Positions 1-6,581 of a stretch of DNA of 8,033 nt are shown piece by piece. The DNA comes from DAISJI01 sp964559835 (GTDB lineage: Bacteria; Acidobacteriota; Terriglobia; Terriglobales; Acidobacteriaceae). A program made the translations under genes and the position numbers. How positions within the stretch are numbered: position 1 is the first letter of the stretch; each line of letters starts with the position of its first letter. The notes below the pieces were generated by a model. The model saw only the letters and a program-made list of their open reading frames with translations, did no database searches and was not told where the DNA came from. Location of the stretch: positions 1-8,033 of the forward strand of contig CAZLJE010000074.1 in NCBI GenBank assembly GCA_964559835.1, written 5' to 3'.

Positions 1-1473
1 TGTGACAACATCGACTACAGCGGTGCCATCCTGGCGCAATGGACCGATCCCGGCGATCTGTGGATCTGCCACAACTGCGGTTGCGACGATCCGTCGGCGG
101 CCGGCGCGAAGATCAGCGCGCCGGTCCAGGGCTGCGCTCAGGCTGGCTTGGACCCGAACAATCCGGCGGATCAACAAACGGCGTGCGCCCAAGTGTGTGC
201 AGGTCAGATCTGCGGAGCCGCTCCGGCGTGCGCCATCGGGGAGTGCCACCCGCCCGCTTCAGGCGGGACCGCCGAGCTGGTCGCGCCATCGGCATGCGAT
301 CCGGCCCAGCTGCCGCTCGTGCGCGTCGCGCCCATCGGCGACTATCACGTCATGCTCGACCCCGGCGCCTCGGCCGCGAGCTTCACCTCGGGAGACAAGT
401 CTGCCGCGACTCCCGTCGCTGGCGGGTTTTTCTTCAACGTCGCCGCCGGAGCCCCCGACATGACGGCGATCGACTTCGCCATCACGAGGCTGTATCCGCA
501 GGATTTCGATTTCGGAGGCGCAACCGTCCAGCAAGCCACGCTGGCCACCGCGACGCGCCTGTTCGGCCAAGTCGATAACGGCGCTTTCACGATCCCTACG
601 GGCGTGGGAGTCTTCGCTGCACGCGGCTTCGTCAACGGCAAGCCGGCCGGACAGAACGCCGTCAATCCGGCGCCGGTCCCCGGCCATTTCGATGTCGCCA
701 AACGCTCCTTCTCGCTCGACGTCACGGCAGCCGATCCAAGCGTCGACGACGCCCTTTCGATGACGGCGCACCTCGCCGGCACCATTGACAACGTCCCGCC
801 GGTCGCCGATTCCGGCGGCCCGCTGCGTACGGTCGAGTGCACGTCACCGACGACGACTCCGGTAGTGATCGATGCGACCAAGTCCTTCGATACCGATCCC
901 GGAGATGCAATCACGCACTTTCAGTGGTTCGCGGGCAACGGCAACGGAGCGGGCAATCAGCCGAAGGTTTTGCTGGATTTGCCGTTCGGCGAGTCCGACT
1001 TCGCATTGCACGTTTACGACAAATGGCTTGCCTCGGCACAGGCGCCCCTCGCCGTGAAAGTCGTCGACACGACTCCGCCGGTTCTTACGGTTGCGCCGAT
1101 CGCATATTGTTTGTGGCCGCCGAACCACAAGCGCGTCCACTTCCACATGGGAACCGATTTCACTGCGACCGCGGTAGATACCTGCGATCTTCATCCGACG
1201 GTACGAATTCTGTCGGTCGTCAGCAGCGAGCCCGAGAGCATGAACGGAGCCGGCCATACGGCCAGCGATGTCGCATTTGGCCCCGATGACTTCTGCGTGC
1301 GGCGCGAGCGCAGCGGCCTCGGGGACGGACGCGTCTACACGGTTACGATCGAGGCGAAGGATTTCTCTGGTAACGCGGCGACCAAGACCATCGCGGTGAC
1401 CGTCCCCCACGACCACCAGCCCGGCTGCAAAGGCGCGGGCGAGGAAATCGCCGAGGATGCGCCCTGTCAATGA
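1..1473 (+). CDS. Secreted Cys-rich protein with PKD-like and HYR-like (WPPNHK) domains, 5'-truncated
   Basis: The frame is open from base 1 to the TGA at 1471-1473 (490 residues visible) with no convincing start, so the N-terminus lies outside the window. The TTG at 148 is only an in-frame codon, because the sequence before it (WICHNCGCDD) continues the same Cys-rich style. Seen in order: a Cys-rich segment (about residues 1-85); a beta-rich segment of unknown type (about 95-264); a PKD-like Ig-fold domain (about 265-356, starting NVPPVADSGGP with VECTSP and FDTDPGD); and a HYR-like Ig-fold domain (about 357-470) carrying WPPNHK at 372-377 and ending in EAKDFSGNAATKTIAVTV. Domains of this kind occur in extracellular and cell-surface proteins, where they act as spacers or adhesion modules; no catalytic motif is visible. 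The C-terminus (PGCKGAGEE...DAPC) has no membrane anchor or sorting motif that I recognise. Wobble positions are looser than in the next gene (14 of 40 codons end in A/T over 1081-1200). The exact role is unknown. Confidence 0.85.
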   Translation, partial: CDNIDYSGAILAQWTDPGDLWICHNCGCDDPSAAGAKISAPVQGCAQAGLDPNNPADQQTACAQVCAGQICGAAPACAIGECHPPASGGTAELVAPSACDPAQLPLVRVAPIGDYHVMLDPGASAASFTSGDKSAATPVAGGFFFNVAAGAPDMTAIDFAITRLYPQDFDFGGATVQQATLATATRLFGQVDNGAFTIPTGVGVFAARGFVNGKPAGQNAVNPAPVPGHFDVAKRSFSLDVTAADPSVDDALSMTAHLAGTIDNVPPVADSGGPLRTVECTSPTTTPVVIDATKSFDTDPGDAITHFQWFAGNGNGAGNQPKVLLDLPFGESDFALHVYDKWLASAQAPLAVKVVDTTPPVLTVAPIAYCLWPPNHKRVHFHMGTDFTATAVDTCDLHPTVRILSVVSSEPESMNGAGHTASDVAFGPDDFCVRRERSGLGDGRVYTVTIEAKDFSGNAATKTIAVTVPHDHQPGCKGAGEEIAEDAPCQ

Positions 1474-1543
1474 CCGCTCGGAGCCGCTGCGCCCCTGCTG
1501 AAAGCAGGCTGCAAAATCAGCCGGCCGGGCGTATCCTCGGCGC

Positions 1544-3601
1544 ATGCGACGGGCTTTCTTCCGAACCGCCACGGCCGCTGTAATCGCCGCGGCCGGCGCG
1601 TGCATCGCTTCCGCGCCGGACGACCTGCACCACCGCGCGGCCGGCGCCGGCGGCGGGGGCGGTCTGTTTCAAATGGGCCAGCAAGCGCAGAGCTCGAGCG
1701 CCACCGGCTCGCCCGACCCGCACGCGGTCGTCGGCGTGTCACCGCCGCATGGCCCCTTCACCGGCGGCAACAACGTCATCATCGCGGGCAACGGCTTCGT
1801 CGGCGCGGTGCACGTGTGGTTCGGCGCGACCGAGGCTCCCGGCGCGGTCGCCATCGATCCGAGCAAAATCCAAGTCGCCGCCCCAGCCCACGCGCCCGGC
1901 GCGGTCGACGTGAGCGTGCAAGACGGCGGCGATCCGTCGACCAAGCGCACGCTGCCCGGCGCCTACACCTTCGACGCGCTCTACGCCGATCCGGACACCG
2001 GCCCGGTCTCGGGCGGCACGGTCATCACCATCTACGGCCAGGGCAACCACTGGGACAAGGAGGCCGCGGTCGAGGCCGACGTCGACGGCAAGCCGTGCGT
2101 GTCGACCACCGTGCTCGGCGCCGACTCGCTCAGCTGCATCGTCCCGAAGGGCACGCCCGGCGCCAAAGCCCTGCGGGTCGTGACCAAGTCCGGCACGGTC
2201 GAGGCCTTCGACGCGTACACGTACCAGGACAGCAGCAACGGCTTCAAAGGCGGCCTCAGCGGCAAGAAGCTCGCGGGCCAGCTCACGGTGCTCGCCTTCG
2301 ACAACTTCACGGGCGACGCGATCCCGGGCGCGCACGCCATCGCCGGGACCGATAACCCCATCGTGCAAGATGCCGATGCGAACGGCGTCGCGGTGCTGAA
2401 GGACGCCTCGTTGAACGGGCCCGTCACGGTCACCGTCGCGGCCTATTGCCATGCGCCCATCACCTTCGTCGACGTGCCGGTCGACACCGTCACCGTCTAC
2501 CTCGACGGCACGATGACCCCGGCGTGCTCCGGCAAGGGCGACCCGATGCCCGTCGGCGGCAAGCCCGAGTTCGCCGGCTTCGTCGAAGGCCAGCTCGTCT
2601 GGCCGGCCGGCCCCGAGCTGAAGAAGGGCGAGTGGTTCAACGTGCCGCAGGCGCTGCCCGGCGAGGAGCGCGTCGCGTTCGTGTTCTTCGCCACGCGCGA
2701 CCGCCGCGACAAGTTCCAGCTGCCGAGCGACTCGTACGCCGTGTACGAGTCCTCGCCCGGCGACGTCGGCTACGGCTTCAAGGTCCCCGGGCCGCCGGGC
2801 TACCAAGCGATGTACGCGCTCGCCGGCATCCGCAACAAGACCAAGCAGACGTTCACCGCCTACGCCTTCGGCGCGACCAAGGGCGTGGCGCTGTTCCCGG
2901 ACGAGACCACCGGCTCGATCGTCATCGAGATGAGCCACGCGCTCGACCAGAAGCTGCTGCTCGCCCCGAAGCCGCCGGGCTCCGGCCCGAAGGGCCCCGA
3001 CCGCTTCCACGCCAAGCTCGACATCGAGATCGCGCAGTCCTACTACGCGCTCCTGCCGAACGCCGAGAAGACGCCGCTCTTGCCGCTGGGCGGGCCGGTC
3101 GCGTTCGTCGGCGTGCCGCCGCTCGACGGCGACCTCACCGGCGAGCGCTACGTCGCGCTGGCCGAGGCCGTCAGCGGTCCGGACTTCGGCGCGCCGCTGT
3201 CGGCCGTGCGCAGCGTGACCGCGACGAGCACCGCCGAGCCGGTGGTGATCGACGGCTTCGTGCGCGTGCCGGTGCTGCAAACGCCGCAGGAAGGCACCGC
3301 CTTCGACGGCCGGCACCTCGCCGCCAACTACCCGAGCGGCGGCTACCCGGCCGACCTCACGGTCTACCTGGTGCTCGCGGCCGGCAGCTACTGGCAGGTG
3401 GTCGTCCCGAAGGCGGACAACGCGGTCAGCCTGCCCGACCTGAGCGGCTTCGACCAGGCGAGCCTGCCCCCCGGTCCGCTGGTCGTGGAGATCTACGGCG
3501 GCCGCTACGACTCGTTCGACTACGGCAAGCTCACCTACAAACAGCTCCAGCCGAGCGGCATGGCAGCCTACGCGGTCGACGACTTCAACTCGTACCTATG
3601 A
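1544..3601 (+). CDS. Putative lipoprotein with two IPT/TIG domains and a carboxypeptidase-regulatory-like domain
   Basis: The product has 685 residues. The ATG at 1544 gives a basic start (MRR), a hydrophobic stretch and a lipobox-like AGAC with Cys20, so export and lipid anchoring are inferred. A low-complexity Gly/Ala/Ser linker (about 21-60) follows. Two IPT/TIG Ig-like domains come next: about 62-144 (VVGVSPPHGPFTGGNNVIIAG, ending YTF) and about 148-228 (DPDTGPVSGGTVITIYGQG, ending YTY). A beta-sandwich segment at about 245-325 resembles carboxypeptidase-regulatory-like domains (GDAIPGAHAIAG...DADANGVAVLKD). The remaining ~360 residues are beta-rich and unrecognised. IPT/TIG domains are common in surface proteins of Myxococcota and relatives. 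No clear Shine-Dalgarno precedes the start. The stop overlaps the next start (ATGA, 3598-3601), implying translational coupling. Wobble positions are almost all G/C in the body of the gene (0 A/T in 40 codons from 2042). The coding call is firm; the function is not known. Confidence 0.88.
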   Translation: MRRAFFRTATAAVIAAAGACIASAPDDLHHRAAGAGGGGGLFQMGQQAQSSSATGSPDPHAVVGVSPPHGPFTGGNNVIIAGNGFVGAVHVWFGATEAPGAVAIDPSKIQVAAPAHAPGAVDVSVQDGGDPSTKRTLPGAYTFDALYADPDTGPVSGGTVITIYGQGNHWDKEAAVEADVDGKPCVSTTVLGADSLSCIVPKGTPGAKALRVVTKSGTVEAFDAYTYQDSSNGFKGGLSGKKLAGQLTVLAFDNFTGDAIPGAHAIAGTDNPIVQDADANGVAVLKDASLNGPVTVTVAAYCHAPITFVDVPVDTVTVYLDGTMTPACSGKGDPMPVGGKPEFAGFVEGQLVWPAGPELKKGEWFNVPQALPGEERVAFVFFATRDRRDKFQLPSDSYAVYESSPGDVGYGFKVPGPPGYQAMYALAGIRNKTKQTFTAYAFGATKGVALFPDETTGSIVIEMSHALDQKLLLAPKPPGSGPKGPDRFHAKLDIEIAQSYYALLPNAEKTPLLPLGGPVAFVGVPPLDGDLTGERYVALAEAVSGPDFGAPLSAVRSVTATSTAEPVVIDGFVRVPVLQTPQEGTAFDGRHLAANYPSGGYPADLTVYLVLAAGSYWQVVVPKADNAVSLPDLSGFDQASLPPGPLVVEIYGGRYDSFDYGKLTYKQLQPSGMAAYAVDDFNSYL

Positions 3602-4542
3602 GCCGCGCCGTCCTGCTGGGGAGCTATGCGTTGGCGCTCGGCGCCAGCTGCAGCTTCGACGCGTCGACCCGCTGGCAGGCGCCCGAGCCGAAGCCGCCGC
3701 CGCCGCCCGTGTGCAAGCTCGGCGACAAGCGCTGCAACACCGCCAAGGGCGGCGACGTCATCGAGCAGTGCGCCGCCGGCCCGGACGGCGCCGTCGCCTG
3801 GACGGTGGCGACGGCCTGCGGCAGCGAGCAGATCTGCGCGGCGAACCTCGTCGCCTGCGTCGCCTGCCAGCCGGGCGCGACCTATTGCAAGGGCCAGGAG
3901 GTGCACCGCTGCATCATCCATTACTTTACGATCGGAGTGCTCTTCGTTGTTTTCTGGCAGATTCTCGATCACGCGGCGTACGGGCGTGGCATGTCGGATA
4001 TTTGGCCCATGCCGGCGATACTTCCGGTCTTAGCGATCGTCTTTGCGAGTCTCGCGCTCGCGCAAACGCCGCGAACGAAGACGCAACCGTCACCTGAGGG
4101 AGTTTTGATTGCCGAGGAGCAACACCGCGCGCCGATGCAGCTGTTCTTCATTCTGCCGGGAGTGGCAGTCGGCCTCTGGCTCGCAATTAAGCTTCCTGGA
4201 CCAGCGCGGCTGTTGGGCGTGTTGCTAATCGCTGTGATGGCGTGGGTCGCTGTCGCAGTGCTGGAGGGCTTCAAGTACGTCGTGCGCAGCGATGGCGTTC
4301 AGGTGAAGGGCTTTCTCTTGCCACTGCGCTTCATTCCACGTTCGAGCATTCATTCGTACCGCACTGAGCCATGGAATGGACTTGGTTATGGCATCCGGCT
4401 GACCTCAACCGGCACTGCGTACATTTGGGGCGGAAAGAACGTGGTGAATATCGCAACCGATCATGGCAACGTCATGCTCGGGCACTACGCTCCGGAGCGC
4501 CTGATCAGCGATTTAGATCGCATGATGCAGGCGACCTCTTAA
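3598..4542 (+). CDS. Chimeric reading frame: Cys-rich lipoprotein N-terminus joined to a multi-spanning membrane protein with a PH-like C-terminus
   Basis: The uninterrupted frame encodes 314 residues, and its start overlaps the upstream stop (ATGA). Residues 1-105 form a lipoprotein: lipobox LGASC with Cys18, a Pro-rich linker (PKPPPPP), then spaced cysteines at 39, 46, 58, 74, 80, 87, 90, 97 and 105. This pattern is familiar from myxobacterial surface lipoproteins that run much longer. From about residue 106 the character changes. Likely membrane segments lie at about 107-123, 135-155, 180-198 and 203-224, followed by a compact domain (225-311, FKYVVRSDGVQVKG...RLISDLDRMM) that resembles bacterial PH-like domains. 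A/T-ending codons rise from 2 in 105 before 3912 to 13 in the following 40. The topology is awkward for one protein: an exported lipoprotein head followed by several membrane spans. I infer that two unrelated genes have been joined here, most likely by assembly. A genuine fusion cannot be excluded from sequence alone. Confidence 0.6.
   Translation: MSRAVLLGSYALALGASCSFDASTRWQAPEPKPPPPPVCKLGDKRCNTAKGGDVIEQCAAGPDGAVAWTVATACGSEQICAANLVACVACQPGATYCKGQEVHRCIIHYFTIGVLFVVFWQILDHAAYGRGMSDIWPMPAILPVLAIVFASLALAQTPRTKTQPSPEGVLIAEEQHRAPMQLFFILPGVAVGLWLAIKLPGPARLLGVLLIAVMAWVAVAVLEGFKYVVRSDGVQVKGFLLPLRFIPRSSIHSYRTEPWNGLGYGIRLTSTGTAYIWGGKNVVNIATDHGNVMLGHYAPERLISDLDRMMQATS
3912..3925. other. Compositional and gene-content junction
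   Basis: Within a few codons the sequence passes from near-exclusive G/C wobble use, with myxobacterial-style surface lipoproteins, to relaxed wobble use with acidobacterial-style genes that continues to the window end. The last codon typical of the left side is the Cys codon at 3910-3912. The first A/T-ending codon of the right side is CAT at 3919-3921. No transposase, integrase, tRNA or flanking direct repeat is visible at the boundary. An assembly chimera is the leading explanation, with recombination as the alternative. Confidence 0.7.
3991..4542 (+). CDS. Alternative reading: membrane protein with PH-like C-terminal domain, starting at an internal ATG
   Basis: If the lipoprotein head is discarded, the ATG at 3991 (MSDIWPMP) could start a 183-residue protein. 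It would have a hydrophobic N-terminal segment, a charged linker (QTPRTKTQPSPEG), two further membrane spans (about residues 49-67 and 72-93) and the PH-like domain (about 94-180). Small integral-membrane proteins with cytosolic PH-like domains are widespread in bacteria and mostly uncharacterised. No good Shine-Dalgarno precedes 3991. The hydrophobic residues encoded upstream (FTIGVLFVVFWQIL) already have right-hand-piece codon use, so the true start may lie in sequence lost at the junction. This entry is an alternative to the longer fused frame and is not an additional gene. Confidence 0.4.
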   Translation: MSDIWPMPAILPVLAIVFASLALAQTPRTKTQPSPEGVLIAEEQHRAPMQLFFILPGVAVGLWLAIKLPGPARLLGVLLIAVMAWVAVAVLEGFKYVVRSDGVQVKGFLLPLRFIPRSSIHSYRTEPWNGLGYGIRLTSTGTAYIWGGKNVVNIATDHGNVMLGHYAPERLISDLDRMMQATS

Positions 4543-4580
4543 CAAGCGCAAGTCGCGTAAACTTGTGACGATCCTCAACA

Positions 4581-4690
4581 CCGTGTCATCCTGAGCCGTG
4601 CTTTTCGGCGAAGGATCTTGTGTTTGTTTTTCACCAATCAAAAGCAAACACAAGGTCCTTCAGCCACAACCCGGCCTCAGGATGACACGG
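4581..4690. repeat. 110-bp inverted repeat (REP/MITE-like, GTCATCCTGAG...AAGGATCT type)
   Basis: The left arm (4581-4630) and right arm (4641-4690) are imperfect reverse complements around a 10-nt loop (TCACCAATCA). The outermost 15 bp (CCGTGTCATCCTGAG) match perfectly, the inner 20 bp match at 18 positions, and the central 15 bp are diverged (7 of 15), giving 40 of 50 overall. Each arm reads as one GTCATCCTGAG...GAAGGATCT/ACCT unit, so the element is two head-to-head copies. From memory, units of this kind are dispersed intergenic palindromes in Acidobacteriota and some other soil bacteria. Transcribed, it would form a long hairpin between the stop at 4542 and the CAP gene, and it could act as a terminator or RNA-stability element. 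It encodes nothing. Confidence 0.85.
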
Positions 4691-4703
4691 ATTGAAAAAT
4701 CGA

Positions 4704-5519
4704 ATGAGTCGATTTCGTTTTTTTCTCATCGTCGGTGGTGTCTTGATTTTTTGTTTCCGCTCCCTCGCCACTGCCCAAGAGATCACCAGCACAACCGAAA
4801 TGGAACGCCAGATATTCGAGTGGACGAACCAGGAGCGAGCCAAAGTAAATGCTCCTCCTCTCACATGGGACAATCGACTCGCCATCGCTGCGCGGCTGCA
4901 TTCTGATGAGATGGCTAAGCAAAAGAATCTCACCCATCAGCTCCCAGGCGAAGCGAAGTTCACTGAGCGACTCTCGCTACAAGGCGCTCGCTTCAGTGCG
5001 GCCGCTGAGAACGTTGGGTTTGGCGATGATGCCGAAACTCTGCAGTCCGGCTGGATGCACTCACCTGGGCATCGCACGAACCTGCTGAACCCCGCGTATA
5101 CCGAAATGGGAGTTGGCATTGTGCGCTCGGGCAATCAATTGTGGGCTACTGAAGATTTTGCTACGGGCATTCCCCGGCTTTCATCCGAAGACTTTGAGCA
5201 GGGAGTTGAGAAGCAGATTGCTTCATTGCGTAGGAAACAAGGCCTGCCTCAGATGGAGGCGATCGCATCCACTCAGCTCCGCAAGATCGCCTGCTCGGGC
5301 GACACTGCTGGGGGTGCAGCGATGGCTGCATTGCCGCGTCGCAATATGCAGGCCTACAGCTTCAATTTCACGGCGCCAAACCCAATCGATCTTCCAGCGA
5401 TCCTCACAAAGCGCGTTCTCGAAATGCCAAGCGGCGGCTACTCAATAGGCGCTTGTCTATCGCAGACAGGAAATAACGGGATGAGCACCTACCGCGTGTT
5501 GATTGCCTTATATCGATAG
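4704..5519 (+). CDS. Secreted CAP/SCP-domain protein (YkwD-like) with a C-terminal extension
   Basis: From the ATG at 4704 the product has 271 residues. The N-terminus is a signal peptide (basic MSRFRF, hydrophobic core, likely cleavage near LATAQ at about 25), so the protein is periplasmic or secreted. A CAP/SCP domain spans about 33-152. It has the family hallmarks: NQER at 42-45, a His in ARLHSDEMA (His66), AENV at 101-104, and HSPGHRTNLL (119-128, His123) followed by the TEMGVGI strand. The two His are the usual cavity residues of this fold. Bacterial CAP proteins are widespread, and their biochemical activity is mostly unproven. Residues about 155-271 form an extension I do not recognise. 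It contains the only two Cys of the mature protein (197 and 251), a possible disulfide. An in-frame TTG at 4692 lies 9 nt after an AGGA inside the inverted repeat and would add four residues (MKNR). I prefer the ATG, but the TTG has the better-spaced ribosome site. Confidence 0.9.
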   Translation: MSRFRFFLIVGGVLIFCFRSLATAQEITSTTEMERQIFEWTNQERAKVNAPPLTWDNRLAIAARLHSDEMAKQKNLTHQLPGEAKFTERLSLQGARFSAAAENVGFGDDAETLQSGWMHSPGHRTNLLNPAYTEMGVGIVRSGNQLWATEDFATGIPRLSSEDFEQGVEKQIASLRRKQGLPQMEAIASTQLRKIACSGDTAGGAAMAALPRRNMQAYSFNFTAPNPIDLPAILTKRVLEMPSGGYSIGACLSQTGNNGMSTYRVLIALYR

Positions 5520-5566
5520 CGCATCGCTCCACTTGCTCGATCATCTATATTGATTGCACTGTCGAC

Positions 5567-6580
5567 ATGAATTCAGAGCACGAGGAAACGTTTGACGTTC
5601 TGGTGGTTGGCGCCGGACCTACCGGCATGGCTTGTGCGATCGAGGCGCAGCGTGTCGGATTACGCGCCGTGCTGGTGGATAAGGGCTGCCTGGTGAATTC
5701 GCTGTTCCACTATCCGGCGAACATGACGTTCTTCACCACGCCGGAGCTGCTCGAAATCGGCGACATTCCTTTCAGCAGTCCTCATCAAAAGCCGACCCGC
5801 AGCGAGGCACTGGAGTACTACCGTAAAGTCGCCGATCATTACGCGTTGGATGTGCGGCAGTACGAGCGCGTAGAGCGCGTCGAGGGCAGCGACGGCGATT
5901 TTCGCGTGCATACACACGATCGATTCAATGCGGCTCATGTTCACTCAGCCCAGAAGCTCGTGATCGCCACCGGCTACTACGATCTGCCCAACTACATGCT
6001 GATACCTGGCGAGGACCTGCCCAAGGTCGCTCACTACTACCATGAGCCGCATCCTTACTACGACACTGATGTGCTGGTCATCGGTGGCAAGAACTCAGCC
6101 GCCATCGCAGCGCTGGAGCTTTGGCGGCACGGAGCGCGTGTCACGTTGGTTCATCGTGGTCCGGCGATGCACAAGAACGTGAAGTACTGGATTCTGCCCG
6201 ATATCGAAAATCGCATTCGCAACGGCGAAGTCACCGCGCATTTCAATACGACCGTTCGCGAGGTACGAGAGCGTAGCGTTCTATTGGAGACGCAGGGACG
6301 AACATTCGAAATCGACAATGACTTTGTGTTTGCGTTGACCGGATATCATCCCGACTACGATTTTCTGCGGTCAATTGGAATTCAGATCGCCGATGGTGAT
6401 TGCCGTCCCTACTGCAACACCGAAACATTGGAATCGAACATTCCCGGTATCTATTTAGCCGGCGTGATCGTGGCTGGAGCTCGAACGAGCGAGATCTTTA
6501 TCGAGAACGGACGCTTTCATGGACGCCAGATCGCGACCGACCTGGCCCGAAAGTTGTCTCCTCAAACAATCACCAGCTAG
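5567..6580 (+). CDS. ypdA: YpdA-family FAD/NAD(P)-dependent oxidoreductase (putative bacillithiol disulfide reductase)
   Basis: The 337-residue cytosolic flavoprotein has a two-Rossmann thioredoxin-reductase-like layout: FAD-binding GAGPTG at 15-20, ATGYYD at 134-139, a second dinucleotide motif GGKNSA at 173-178 with HRG at 196-198 for NADPH, GYHPD at 259-263, and a C-terminal FAD motif GIYLAG at 294-299. The segment NSLFHYPANMTFFTTPELLEIGDIPF (46-71 region) is characteristic of YpdA. There is no redox CxxC of the thioredoxin-reductase type, as expected for this family. In Firmicutes, YpdA/Bdr reduces bacillithiol disulfide using NADPH, and a Cys in the first glycine motif (GGGPCG, Cys14 in Staphylococcus aureus) is reported as important. 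Here that position is Thr19. The enzyme may therefore use another mechanism or substrate; this is inferred. The ATG at 5567 is the first good start, with no clear Shine-Dalgarno. The gene stands 47 bp after the CAP gene and converges on the small gene at 6582-6866. Confidence 0.92.
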   Translation: MNSEHEETFDVLVVGAGPTGMACAIEAQRVGLRAVLVDKGCLVNSLFHYPANMTFFTTPELLEIGDIPFSSPHQKPTRSEALEYYRKVADHYALDVRQYERVERVEGSDGDFRVHTHDRFNAAHVHSAQKLVIATGYYDLPNYMLIPGEDLPKVAHYYHEPHPYYDTDVLVIGGKNSAAIAALELWRHGARVTLVHRGPAMHKNVKYWILPDIENRIRNGEVTAHFNTTVREVRERSVLLETQGRTFEIDNDFVFALTGYHPDYDFLRSIGIQIADGDCRPYCNTETLESNIPGIYLAGVIVAGARTSEIFIENGRFHGRQIATDLARKLSPQTITS

Positions 6581-6581
6581 T

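Noticed and set aside
1494..1508. 6-bp hairpin CCTGCT-GAA-AGCAGG after the first gene
   Set aside because: Short, no T-run follows, and such stems are common by chance in GC-rich DNA. Not strong enough to call a terminator.
844..1605. 253-residue open frame on the minus strand
   Set aside because: Antisense to the PKD/HYR gene, spans the intergenic gap, and shows no recognisable protein pattern.
1739..3316. 525-residue open frame on the minus strand
   Set aside because: It is antisense to the TIG lipoprotein, and its Arg/Val/Gly/Asp-rich repetitive composition is typical of the complement of high-GC3 coding sequence. No ribosome site or domain is seen.
2446..3597. Upstream extension of the fused frame to 2446 (698-residue reading)
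   Set aside because: This part is an Arg/Ala/Pro-rich out-of-frame translation of the IPT/TIG lipoprotein gene. The ATG at 3598, with its lipobox and ATGA overlap, is the credible start.
3598..4542. The fused frame as a novel lipoprotein-membrane sensor
   Set aside because: The abrupt shift in codon use exactly at the domain boundary, the change of apparent phylum and the awkward topology make an artefactual join the simpler reading.
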